NCBI RefSeq assembly: GCF_024297145.1
Contig: NZ_JANCTC010000003.1
Span: forward strand, 124,001-188,000
Length of the DNA: 64,000 bases
Direction: 5' to 3'
Source of the DNA: Mesorhizobium sp. LMG 17147
GTDB taxonomy: Bacteria; Pseudomonadota; Alphaproteobacteria; Rhizobiales; Rhizobiaceae
Position 1 is the first letter of the stretch; each line of letters begins with the position of its first letter. The notes below the pieces were generated by a model that searched no databases, had not been told where the DNA came from, and worked only from the letters and a program-made list of their open reading frames with translations. Made by a program: the position numbers and the translations under genes. Below, piece after piece: positions 55,837-63,964 of this stretch.

Positions 55837-55866
55837 TCCTGGAGCGTTTCGTTGCGTGTTCCAGGA
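55837..55866 (+). promoter_or_regulatory. Hairpin in the hspQ leader
   Basis: tcctgga (55837-55843) pairs perfectly with tccagga (55860-55866) and the stem extends by one C-G and G-T pairs. It lies about 35 bases before the hspQ ATG. It does not cover the ribosome-binding site, so a role as thermosensor is not supported by position alone. Confidence 0.3.
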
Positions 55867-55901
55867 TGCGTGGCGTTCAAGAAGTTCAAGTGGTGAGTGC
55901 G

Positions 55902-56225
55902 ATGAAGACAGCCAAATTCTCGATCGGACAGGTGGTTCGCCACCGGCTGTTTCCGTTCCGCGGCGTCATTTTCGACGTCGATCCGCAATTCGCCAATACC
56001 GACGAATGGTACGAGGCGATCCCCGCTGACGTGCGGCCGCGCAAGGACCAGCCCTTCTATCATCTGCTCGCCGAGAATTCGGAGACGGAATACATCGCCT
56101 ATGTGTCCGAGCAGAATTTACTCGAGGACCGGTCGGGCGAACCGGTTCGGCATCCGCAGATTGGTGAAATGTTCGACAAGAAGCCGGACGGGCGCTACGA
56201 GCCGAAGCACCAATTGAGACATTGA
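55902..56225 (+). CDS. hspQ: Heat shock protein HspQ
   Basis: A 107-residue YccV-like protein that acts in E. coli as specificity factor for Lon and binds hemimethylated DNA. Conserved KFSIGQVVRHRLFPFRGVIFDVDPQ, WYEAIP, and QPFYHLLAE; C-terminal DRSGEPVRHPQIGEMFD. Start MKTAKFSI follows the family; upstream codons from 55866 are open but unlike homologues. A possible 5' hairpin and a terminator flank it. Confidence 0.93.
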   Translation: MKTAKFSIGQVVRHRLFPFRGVIFDVDPQFANTDEWYEAIPADVRPRKDQPFYHLLAENSETEYIAYVSEQNLLEDRSGEPVRHPQIGEMFDKKPDGRYEPKHQLRH

Positions 56226-56296
56226 CTTAGTCGGGATCTGGCTGGGCTCGGACAGGCTTGGGACAAGTCTTGACCCGATAATCAGCCGATTCAATA

Positions 56297-56325
56297 AAAA
56301 AGCGGGGCATGAACCCCGCTTTTTG
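56297..56325. terminator. Bidirectional Rho-independent terminator after hspQ and ialB-like gene
   Basis: An 11-bp stem, aaaaagcgggg pairing with ccccgcttttt around catgaa, with T residues on the plus strand and As on the other, serves both the hspQ and the minus-strand gene. Confidence 0.9.
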
Positions 56326-56346
56326 TTTTGTTCGAAAACCCGTCGA

Positions 56347-56976
56347 TCAGTTGGCGGCCTTCGCCTTTTCCTGCTCTTCCTTGAGCTTCTTGGCAAAATC
56401 CTGATTGTTCTTGGCGACGAACTCCTGGAGCTTCTTCTGTCGGTCCTCGATGTCCGACTGCTGCAGCGGCGGGCCGTCGAAGGCGCCGCTGAAGCCGGTC
56501 AGCGCGATCTTGATCGGGTTCGGCTGGTTCTGGAAATTGACCGAGGTCAGTGTCAGGTTCGAACCTTTCTTGAAGGACGCGACGAGCTGATCGGTCAGCG
56601 GCACTTCCGCCACGCAGCGATCCGGGAAACAGATCACGTACTCGAGCTTCTGCGCCTTGCCGGCGTCGATCTGGAGGCCGATGCCGGGAGGAACCAGACG
56701 GCCAGTCGGAACCGTCACCTGGAACACCTTGCGGTTCACCTTGCCCTTCAATTCGATCAGGCTGACGCCGGTGATGAGCTGACCATTACCGGCGGTGGTG
56801 ATGTTCTGGACATTGCAAATGTCGACATCTTCCTGCTTGGTGCAGGCCTTGAACCAGCCTTGCGGAATCTGCTGTTGCTGCTGCGCGACAGCAGCGGGAA
56901 TGCCGGCGCCCAGAATGCCGGCCACGCCAGCGGCCATGACCGACAGGCGGTACGCGTTGCTGTTCAGGCTCGTCAT
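56347..56976 (-). CDS. Invasion-associated locus B (IalB) family protein
   Basis: A 209-residue exported protein. Signal peptide MTSLNSNAYRLSVMAAGVAG ... PAAVAQ, then a Gln run (QQQQQIPQGW). The family body follows: WFKACTKQEDVDICNVQN with a Cys pair and CFPDRCVAEVPL with a second pair, consistent with two disulfides. It ends with a Lys/Glu-rich coiled tail (FAKKLKEEQEKAKAAN). The ATG at 56976 is preferred because gagagga sits nine bases upstream. IalB of Bartonella aids entry into red cells; the role in free-living rhizobia is unknown. Confidence 0.9.
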   Translation of the reverse strand: MTSLNSNAYRLSVMAAGVAGILGAGIPAAVAQQQQQIPQGWFKACTKQEDVDICNVQNITTAGNGQLITGVSLIELKGKVNRKVFQVTVPTGRLVPPGIGLQIDAGKAQKLEYVICFPDRCVAEVPLTDQLVASFKKGSNLTLTSVNFQNQPNPIKIALTGFSGAFDGPPLQQSDIEDRQKKLQEFVAKNNQDFAKKLKEEQEKAKAAN

Positions 56977-57207
56977 GTCGTGCATTCCTCTCAAATGATC
57001 CCGGGACCGGCTTTTTTCATGCCGTGTGGTCCAGCTACCTGTTGCCGAAATGAGGCAACAGAATGACTTCGGACGGCGTGTTACACTGCAAGCAGCGCCG
57101 AATCCAGCCCGGGCCGCGCGAATCTTGGCCGAGGGACTGGGTCGAGGGATTGGCCGGTGCACGACCGGCTCATGTATGCTGCGCATCGAATCGGGAAGGA
57201 GACGGTC

Positions 57208-59028
57208 ATGGGCCGCGTTGTCGTTTGGCTGATCGCCACAATCTTGTTTGTCGGCCTTTCCCTGCAGCCGGCCCTGTCGGAACCGAAGCACGCGCTTGCC
57301 ATGCAGGGCGAGCCGGCGCTGCCGGCCGACTATGATCATTTCAACTACGTCAATCCCGACGCGCCGAAAGGCGGCAGCATTACCTATTGTGTCGTCGGCA
57401 GCTTCGACAATCTCAATCCGTTCATCCTGAGAAGTCTGCGCACCACCGCGCGCGGCATGATGGATCAAGCTTTTGGCAATCTTGTCTTCGAGCCGTTGAT
57501 GCAGCGCAACTACGACGAGGCCTTCAGTCTCTACGGCCTGCTCGCCGATACCGCCGACATGGACCCCGAGCGCAAGAGCATCGAATTCCACCTCGATCCC
57601 AGGGCCAAATGGTCGGACGGCGAGCCGGTGACGCCGGAAGACGTGTTGTTCACCTATGATGTCTTCACCGAGAAGGGCCGGCCACCTTACAGCCAGCGAA
57701 TGAAAGCGATCGCCAAGCTCGAAAAGACCGGCGACCGCAGTGTGCGCTTCACTTTCAACGAAAAGGCGGACCGCGAATTTCCCCTAATCATTGCGCTGAC
57801 GCCGATCATCCCGAAACACGCGTTCAACAAGGACACTTTCGACAGGACGACGCTAAAGCCGGTGATCGGCAGCGGGCCTTACACGGTGGCGCAAGTCGTG
57901 CCCGGCCAGCGCATCGTGTTCAAGCGCAATCCGCACTATTGGGGCAAGGACGTGCCGTCCAAGCGCGGCTTCGACAATTACGACCAGATCACCATCGAGT
58001 ATTTCCTCAACGCCAACGCCAAGCAGGAAGCGTTCAAGAAAGGCATCTGCGCCATCGACGACGACAGCGACCCAGTCAAACGCGAGCGCGATCTCGACTT
58101 TCCGGCCTTCCACAGGGGCGAGGTCATCGCCGAAACTTTCGATACCGGCATTCCGCCGGTGGTCAACGGTTTCCTGTTCAACACGCGGCTGCCGAAATTT
58201 TCCAATCCGGTCGTGCGGCGCGCGCTCGGCATGCTCTACGATTTCGAATGGGCCAACAAGAATCTGTTCGGCGGCAAATACACGCGCACGATGAGCTTTT
58301 GGCAGAATTCCGAGCTGTCCGCGCTCGGCCACCCGGCCAGCGAAAAGGAAAAGGCCCTGCTGGCCCCCTACCCCGGCCGCGTGCCCGCAGATGTCATGGA
58401 CGGCACCTACAGGCCGCCGGTTACCGACGGCTCCGGCCAGGACCGCAAGGTGCTGAAGGCGGCATTCGAGCTGCTGAAGAGCGCGGGCTATACTGTGCAG
58501 GACGGCGCGATGCTCGATCCCCAGGGAAAGCCGTTCGGTTTCGAGATCCTGACCGCCTCGCAGGACGAAGAGCGACTTGCCGCTGTCTATCAGCGCACGC
58601 TTGAGAAGCTCGGCATCGATGTCGGCATCCGCAGCCTCGACGGCGATCAGATCCAGTCGCGCAAGCAGCGTTTCGATTTCGAGGTGCTGGTCGGCTCGAC
58701 CGGTTTCAACAACTCACTGTCGCCCGGTATCGAGCAAGTCGGGCGCTGGGGATCCGCTGCCGCCAAGGCCGAAGGCTCGTTCAACCTAGCGGGTGTCGCC
58801 GACCCCGCAGTGGACGCGGCGATCGAGGCGATGTTGAGAGCTCGCTCGAAGGAGGACTATGTCGCTGCTGTCCGGGTCCTCGACCGGCTGCTGATCTCAG
58901 GCAATTACATGGTGCCGACCCAGCACAACAACCAGCAATGGCTTGCTTATTGGAACTATCTGGAACATCCGCAAAAGACGCCCATATACGGTTATCAGTT
59001 GCCGACCTGGTGGCGCAAACCGAAGTGA
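57208..59028 (+). CDS. Family 5 extracellular solute-binding protein (oligopeptide type)
   Basis: A 606-residue periplasmic binding protein of the ABC peptide/nickel family, similar in layout to YejA. Signal peptide MGRVVVWLIATILFVGLSLQ ... LSEPK, with aaggaga seven bases upstream. Family blocks: FNYVNPDAPKGGSI, the mid-region FHLDPRAKWSDGEPVTPEDVLFTYD, VIGSGPYTVAQVVPGQRIVFKRNPHYW, and the C-terminal QHNNQQWLAYWNYL. No cognate permease or ATPase lies beside it in this window, so it serves a transporter encoded elsewhere. Confidence 0.93.
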   Translation: MGRVVVWLIATILFVGLSLQPALSEPKHALAMQGEPALPADYDHFNYVNPDAPKGGSITYCVVGSFDNLNPFILRSLRTTARGMMDQAFGNLVFEPLMQRNYDEAFSLYGLLADTADMDPERKSIEFHLDPRAKWSDGEPVTPEDVLFTYDVFTEKGRPPYSQRMKAIAKLEKTGDRSVRFTFNEKADREFPLIIALTPIIPKHAFNKDTFDRTTLKPVIGSGPYTVAQVVPGQRIVFKRNPHYWGKDVPSKRGFDNYDQITIEYFLNANAKQEAFKKGICAIDDDSDPVKRERDLDFPAFHRGEVIAETFDTGIPPVVNGFLFNTRLPKFSNPVVRRALGMLYDFEWANKNLFGGKYTRTMSFWQNSELSALGHPASEKEKALLAPYPGRVPADVMDGTYRPPVTDGSGQDRKVLKAAFELLKSAGYTVQDGAMLDPQGKPFGFEILTASQDEERLAAVYQRTLEKLGIDVGIRSLDGDQIQSRKQRFDFEVLVGSTGFNNSLSPGIEQVGRWGSAAAKAEGSFNLAGVADPAVDAAIEAMLRARSKEDYVAAVRVLDRLLISGNYMVPTQHNNQQWLAYWNYLEHPQKTPIYGYQLPTWWRKPK

Positions 59029-59051
59029 CCTCTTCAGAACAGGAGATCAAG

Positions 59052-59729
59052 ATGAACGACGAGAACTCGATTACCGTCGATGTGGTCTCCGATGTCGTGT
59101 GCCCCTGGTGCTTTATCGGCCAGAAACGGCTCGACAAGGCGATTGCCGCCGTCGACATCGACGTTCACATACGTTGGCGGCCCTTCCAGCTCGACCCGAC
59201 GATTCCGCCCGAAGGCAAGAACCGGCGCGACTACATGGTGGCTAAATTCGGCAGCGAGCAACGCATCCGCGAGATCCATGCCCGGATCGAGCCGTTGGGC
59301 GAGGCTGAGGGGATTTCCTTTGCCTTCGACGCCATCAAGGTCGCGCCCAACACGCTGGATGCGCACCGGCTCATTCGCTGGGCCGGGACGGCCGGCGAGG
59401 CCGTTCAGAACCGGCTGGTGCGCCGGCTGTTCCAGCTGAATTTCGAAGAAGGCGCCAATCTCGGCGATCATGCCGTGCTGATCGAAGCCGCCCGCGAGGC
59501 CGGCATGGATGCCTCCGTCGTCGAAACGCTTCTGTCGACGGACGCCGATGTCGAGGCGGTGCGCACCGAAATCGCCACCGCTTCGCGCATGGGCATATCG
59601 GGCGTGCCGTGCTTTCTGCTTGAAGGCAAATATGCGGTGATGGGCGCCCAGGACGCCGATACGCTTGCCGATGCGCTGCGCCAGGTGGCTGCGGCCAAGG
59701 CACGCGGCGAACTGGAGACGGCGAACTGA
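59052..59729 (+). CDS. FrnE-type DsbA-family oxidoreductase
   Basis: A 225-residue cytosolic thioredoxin-fold protein of the FrnE subgroup. Active site CPWC in VVSDVVCPWCFIGQKRLD; an insert helical domain with RLIRWAGTAGEAVQNRLVRRLFQ and the cis-Pro loop GVPCFLLEGKYAVMGAQ, which contains another Cys. No signal peptide, consistent with thiol isomerase/disulfide functions inside the cell or with a 2-hydroxychromene-2-carboxylate isomerase-like fold. ggaga lies eight bases before the ATG. Redox target unknown. Confidence 0.92.
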   Translation: MNDENSITVDVVSDVVCPWCFIGQKRLDKAIAAVDIDVHIRWRPFQLDPTIPPEGKNRRDYMVAKFGSEQRIREIHARIEPLGEAEGISFAFDAIKVAPNTLDAHRLIRWAGTAGEAVQNRLVRRLFQLNFEEGANLGDHAVLIEAAREAGMDASVVETLLSTDADVEAVRTEIATASRMGISGVPCFLLEGKYAVMGAQDADTLADALRQVAAAKARGELETAN

Positions 59730-59745
59730 GCCGGACTATTTTCGA

Positions 59746-59952
59746 CTATTTCACCGTCACCTTGGCCTTGCTGACGAAAAAGCCATGGCCATCCTTGCCG
59801 GTGCAGGTCAATCCCTTGGTGGAGGACTGGCAGGAAAACAGCCCCTTGCTCCAGCTGTTGCCGTAGGCCTTGCTCGCCCGGGTTCGTGATCTGTGTCGGA
59901 ATCCATGTCGGTCCGCATCCTGGACGTAGGGCCAACGTCGTTGCTTGGCTGA
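59746..59952 (-). pseudogene. 3' remnant of a small exported-type protein (DUF6636-like tail)
   Basis: A minus-strand frame open from a stop at 59953 to a stop at 59746 but without ATG or GTG before the conserved part. The C-terminal 40 codons read YGNSWSKGLFSCQSSTKGL, then TCTGKDGHGFFVSKAKV: the W...G.F.C...GLTC...GHGF pattern of the end of DUF6636-type secreted proteins. The N-terminal signal peptide and first Cys motifs are missing, and upstream sequence in other frames shows no match. It is best read as a decayed or frameshifted gene. Confidence 0.5.
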
Positions 59953-60438
59953 TTACGGGCTCTCCCGACAAGGCGGCTTCACCCACGAATCATACAGGTC
60001 GCGTTCTGGCCGCCAACGAGGTCGGACCTGGCCGTAAGGGAGCGCTGAAGATCGGTTCAGGCTGTGAAGATCGACCGCGGGACGGCGCTTCTACGTTCAC
60101 AAAGCTGTGTGAGGGCCTTCCCCAAGGGAAGGACCCTACTTTCTCCGGCGGAGGCAAGTAACATATTGAAATTGCATTGATATCAAGCGCCTAGAATTCC
60201 GACGGCACAGCCCCGTGATCATCCACTCTGTTGCTCCACTGCAACGGCCGGCGAGTTAAACCACTCGCGGCTGGTGAAAAGCTAATGGAAAATGATCAAT
60301 TGGTGTTACTGTCCGTAATAAAAGAAAAATCGTTTGGGCGGGATAGTGATTCGGGTCGATAGACCAACGCGACATTCAATATCGGAAAAATGGCTCCGCG
60401 GTGCCGCAAGGCAGTCGCCCCTTACGCCCGTATCGTCG
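59953..60438. other. Long intergenic region before the BacA-like exporter
   Basis: About 490 bases without a supported gene. The right part (60160-60350) is AT-rich, unlike the surroundings (cataatcgcc-like runs such as gtaataaaagaaaaatcg), and could hold the promoter. A 25-codon ATG frame at 60285-60362 has no ribosome-binding site. An in-frame TTG (60334) and GTG (60346) offer longer starts for the next gene. Confidence 0.4.
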
Positions 60439-62328
60439 ATGCGCAGCTTCTGGGGCCTGATGCGGGCCTACTGGTTTTCGGACAAGTGGGTGGAAGCCTG
60501 GACCTTGACGCTGGTGATCGCCCTGCTCACCGCGCTCTCCAGCAAGTCAGGCGTGTGGTTTGCCGTAGCATCCGGAGAGCTGGTCAACTCGATCGCCTTT
60601 TTCCATGACGCCGCGAACACCACCCCCCTTCAGACACTGCTGGCCAATGCCGGGATACTTGTCCTCCTGGTCTTGCTCAAGGATGCGGGTCTTACCGGTA
60701 TCCGCAGCCTGGTATCCGCAACGTTGCATCGCAAGTGGCGCGGCTGGCTGGACAGCCAGTTCAACGAAGCCCTGCTTGATTCCAATCACACCCATTTCCA
60801 CGCTCAGCATGGCTCGTCAGGTGCCGCCGCTCCCGACAACATCGACCAGCGCATCCAGGAATCGATCAAGGATATGACGGGCGGCGCCATCGGCCTCGCG
60901 ATGGGGGTTTTGGCCGTTGCTACTTCATTGTATTTCGTCGGCCAGCAACTGCTTGCACACTCGGCGGAGGTCAAAGGGCTGGAGTTCCTCGGCAGCTATG
61001 GCAGCGCCGTCCTCGCCTTTCTGGCAGTCGCCACCTACGTGCCGTTGAACACCTGGATCGCCGTCAAGCTGGGCAGGCTGCTGGAACGGCTCAATGTCAG
61101 GATGCAGCAGGCGGAAGGCAGCTATCGCGGCGAGCTGATCACCTTTCTGCGCCGCAGTTTTCATGTCGCCGCATCGCAAGGCGAGAACGTGCAGAAGGCA
61201 GTGCACAGCCAGCGCTATGTCGACATCGACCGCACTTGGGCGCGGCTGAACATCGTCAACACAGGCTACAATTCGTTCGAGCTGATCTACAATTTCATCG
61301 GTGCCCGCATTGTCGCCTACGGGCCAGGCTTGGTTCCCTTCATCCATAACGGGTTCGATCTCAAGGGCTACATAACCGGCTCCGAGATGGTCAACTCGCT
61401 GATCAGTCAATGCTCGTGGTTCATCCATGTCATGCCTGCCATCGCCGCGCTGCGGGCCAACAGCCAGCGCGTCACCGAACTCGCAAACGCGATCGAAAAC
61501 GTTCAGCACCCGCAGGAATTTTATCAGCAGACCGGCCGCTCCGATTTTCGCTACGACCGCCAAAACCCTGTTTTCGGCCTGACCATCCAGAAACTAGAGC
61601 TGGCGCATCAGGGCGAGGACGCAACGCCCTTCCTGAGTGCCGCGAACTTGCGCTTCCGGCGTGGCGAATGGACTTTCCTGAAGGGCGAATCCGGTTGCGG
61701 CAAGACCTCGCTGATCAAGGCGATCAACGGCCTTTGGCCCTATGGCCGCGGCACCATCGTCTTCCCGGAAGGGGTCAGGAGTTTCTACGCCGCCCAGGAG
61801 GTGAAGCTGCAGCAGGTTTCGCTGAAGCAATTGGTCTGCCTGCCGGGTTCCGAGCATGATTATCCCGACGTGCAGGTCGCATCCGCCCTGCACAAGGCCG
61901 GCCTCGGCGATTTCATCGAGCATTTGGCCGATGAGAGCCGTGAAGGAAAGATCTGGGATCAGGTTCTCTCGGGTGGGCAGAAACAGAAGCTGGTTGTCGC
62001 CCGTATCGTGCTGCAGCAGCCGGGATTGCTGTTCCTCGATGAAGCCACTGGCGCTCTTGACCCCGATGGACGGATCGCCTTCCACCAGGCGATCAAGGAC
62101 AATTGCCCTGATGCAACTGTGATCTCGATCATGCATGAGGCGACGCCGCCGAGATCGCTCGCGGGCACCGAATTCTACCACAGCGTCGTTGCGATCGCCG
62201 ACGGCGTCGCCACCAAGAAGCCGCTGGTTCCGAGCTTGCCGGTCGAGCTCACCACCATCCTCACGCAACCGACGCGGCCGGCCGAGGACAAGTGGCTGCG
62301 CTTTCCCCGCCGGCTGAAGCAGAGATAG
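60439..62328 (+). CDS. SbmA/BacA-related ABC transporter with fused ATPase domain (BclA-like)
   Basis: A 629-residue half-transporter of the peptide-transport family that includes SbmA, BacA and Bradyrhizobium BclA. The transmembrane part (1-360) has NIDQRIQESIKDMTGG, the family NxDQRI block, plus helices such as LTLVIALLTALSS and FIHVMPAIAAL. The C-terminal ABC domain has Walker A GESGCGKTS, signature LSGGQKQKLVVARI and Walker B LLFLDEATGALD. BacA itself lacks the ATPase; BclA keeps it. It may import or export antimicrobial peptides or very-long-chain fatty acid precursors. Start MRSFWGLMRAYWFSDKW fits the family; longer in-frame starts exist. Confidence 0.88.
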   Translation: MRSFWGLMRAYWFSDKWVEAWTLTLVIALLTALSSKSGVWFAVASGELVNSIAFFHDAANTTPLQTLLANAGILVLLVLLKDAGLTGIRSLVSATLHRKWRGWLDSQFNEALLDSNHTHFHAQHGSSGAAAPDNIDQRIQESIKDMTGGAIGLAMGVLAVATSLYFVGQQLLAHSAEVKGLEFLGSYGSAVLAFLAVATYVPLNTWIAVKLGRLLERLNVRMQQAEGSYRGELITFLRRSFHVAASQGENVQKAVHSQRYVDIDRTWARLNIVNTGYNSFELIYNFIGARIVAYGPGLVPFIHNGFDLKGYITGSEMVNSLISQCSWFIHVMPAIAALRANSQRVTELANAIENVQHPQEFYQQTGRSDFRYDRQNPVFGLTIQKLELAHQGEDATPFLSAANLRFRRGEWTFLKGESGCGKTSLIKAINGLWPYGRGTIVFPEGVRSFYAAQEVKLQQVSLKQLVCLPGSEHDYPDVQVASALHKAGLGDFIEHLADESREGKIWDQVLSGGQKQKLVVARIVLQQPGLLFLDEATGALDPDGRIAFHQAIKDNCPDATVISIMHEATPPRSLAGTEFYHSVVAIADGVATKKPLVPSLPVELTTILTQPTRPAEDKWLRFPRRLKQR

Positions 62329-62449
62329 CTGCGGCACCATTGCCAGCATCCAGCCAGCCCGCGACGTAGCCCGATCACAGTCTCGCGATCCAGTCGATTT
62401 GCCGCCGTTTTAACCCGCTCTCGCGATTGACTCGGCAAGGCGCGCTCCT

Positions 62450-62563
62450 ATGTTGCGCCGGCTTGCAGAATCTCAATCCGAACCCGCGAGCAGAAAGGTC
62501 ACCGCGCCATGCCTGGCGACAGTCACAGTCGAACGCAACCGCCGTCCGCTTGACGTGATCTGA
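62450..62563 (+). other. Possible upstream open reading frame in the mgtE leader
   Basis: An ATG at 62450 with aagg ten bases upstream opens 37 codons (MLRRLAESQSEPASRKVTAP and on) and stops at 62561-62563, inside the apical loop of the hairpin next to mgtE. Such an arrangement could couple leader translation to mgtE expression, but the frame may be chance. Confidence 0.25.
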
Positions 62564-62587
62564 CAGGCTCACGTCCTGCCGGACGGC
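62541..62587 (+). promoter_or_regulatory. Two-part hairpin leader immediately before mgtE
   Basis: gccgtccg (62541-62548) pairs with cggacggc (62580-62587) and gacgtga (62552-62558) with tcacgtc (62569-62575), giving an 8-bp and a 7-bp stem with a small internal loop and a ten-base apical loop. The aaggag ribosome-binding site starts one base after the stem. It does not resemble the M-box (ykoK) that I remember. A magnesium-responsive leader is a plausible role. Confidence 0.5.
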
Positions 62588-62599
62588 AAGGAGTGAGCC

Positions 62600-63964
62600 A
62601 TGAACGAGTTTTCCCCCGTTGCGGGCGGCGATGCCATCGCCATCGCCCGCGTACTTGCTAACGAACATGTCGCCGACATGGTCGAGGCGCTGAACCAGGA
62701 GCCTCGCGAGACGGCATCGGAGCTGCTTTGCGAAGTGCCGTTCGAGCGGCTGGTCGATATCTTCGACCAGCCTGAACTCGACGGCGCATCCGAACTGGTC
62801 GAGGCGCTGCCCCGCATCAAGGCAGGCAGACTGCTTGCCGCCATGTCGGTCGACCGCGCCGCCGACATACTGCGCGATCTGAACGAGCCGGCTCGTTCCG
62901 AGCTGCTTGCCGGCCTGGCGCCACCGCTGCGCGCGACGCTGCTTGCCATTCTCGGCTATCCCGAGGGCAGCGCCGCCTCGCTCATGACGACTGAATATGT
63001 CAGCGTGCCGCCGGATTGGAGCGTTGCCCGCACGCTGGATTATGTTCGCAAGGTGGAGCGGACGCGCGAAACCGTCTACGCGATCTACATCGTCGATCCG
63101 CAAACGCAGGTCCTGTTGCGCTCGACCAGCCTGCGTCGACTGATTGCTGGCGAACCCGACGAGCTGATCATGGCAATAGCGCCGGATCGTGCGCCTATCA
63201 CTGTTTCACCGCTGACCGATAGTGAAAAGGTTGCTCAGTTGATCTCCAAATATGATCTGCTCGCCGTCCCGGTCGTGGACAACGGCAAGCTCCTCGGCAT
63301 CGTCACCATCGACGACATTATCGATACGATGATCTCGGAAACGACCGAGGACGTGCATCGTTTCGGCGGCATGGAGGCTCTCGACGAGCCCTATATGAAG
63401 ATGGGTTTTCTGGCGATGATCCAGAAGCGCGCCGGGTGGCTGTGTGCGCTGTTTATCAGCGAGATGCTGACCGCCAATGCGATGCAAAGCTACGAGGGCG
63501 AGCTGGAAAAGGCGATCGTGCTGACCCTGTTCATTCCATTGATCATGAGCTCCGGTGGCAATTCCGGCTCGCAGGCGACCTCGCTCGTCATCCGAGCCCT
63601 GGCGCTGCGCGAGATCGGCCTTGGCGACTGGTGGCGGGTGGCCCTGCGGGAGCTGCCCACCGGCCTGGTGCTTGGCTCGATCCTTGGCGTAGTCGGCGTC
63701 GGCCGCATCGCGCTCTGGCAATATTTCGGCTTCTACGACTACGGCCCGCACTGGCCGCTGATCGCAATGACGATCGGCGCCACGCTGGTTGGCATCGTCA
63801 CCTTCGGCTCGCTGTCTGGATCAATGCTGCCGTTCGTCCTGAAGCGCATCGGCTTCGACCCGGCCAGCGCATCAGCCCCGTTCGTCGCCACGCTGGTCGA
63901 CGTCACTGGGCTGGTGATTTATTTTTCGGTGGCGCTGGTGATCCTGCGCGGAACGCTGCTGTAA
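62600..63964 (+). CDS. mgtE: Magnesium transporter MgtE
   Basis: Inner-membrane Mg2+ channel, 454 residues. N-terminal helical Mg-sensing domain (LANEHVADMVEALNQEP ... LVDIFDQPELDG), then a CBS pair (VARTLDYVRKVERTRETVYA ... LLAVPVVDNGKLLGIVTIDDIID), and a C-terminal five-helix membrane domain with the conserved pore motif SGGNSGSQATSLVIRALALRE and GSLSGSMLPFVLKRIGFDPA. aaggag precedes the ATG. The CBS and N domains close the pore when cytosolic Mg is high. Complete within the window; the next 36 bases show no gene. Confidence 0.97.
   Translation: MNEFSPVAGGDAIAIARVLANEHVADMVEALNQEPRETASELLCEVPFERLVDIFDQPELDGASELVEALPRIKAGRLLAAMSVDRAADILRDLNEPARSELLAGLAPPLRATLLAILGYPEGSAASLMTTEYVSVPPDWSVARTLDYVRKVERTRETVYAIYIVDPQTQVLLRSTSLRRLIAGEPDELIMAIAPDRAPITVSPLTDSEKVAQLISKYDLLAVPVVDNGKLLGIVTIDDIIDTMISETTEDVHRFGGMEALDEPYMKMGFLAMIQKRAGWLCALFISEMLTANAMQSYEGELEKAIVLTLFIPLIMSSGGNSGSQATSLVIRALALREIGLGDWWRVALRELPTGLVLGSILGVVGVGRIALWQYFGFYDYGPHWPLIAMTIGATLVGIVTFGSLSGSMLPFVLKRIGFDPASASAPFVATLVDVTGLVIYFSVALVILRGTLL

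Noticed and set aside
60285..60362. 25-codon ATG frame beginning MENDQLVLLSVIKEKSFGRD
   Set aside because: No ribosome-binding site, too short to judge, and overlaps alternative starts of the exporter gene.
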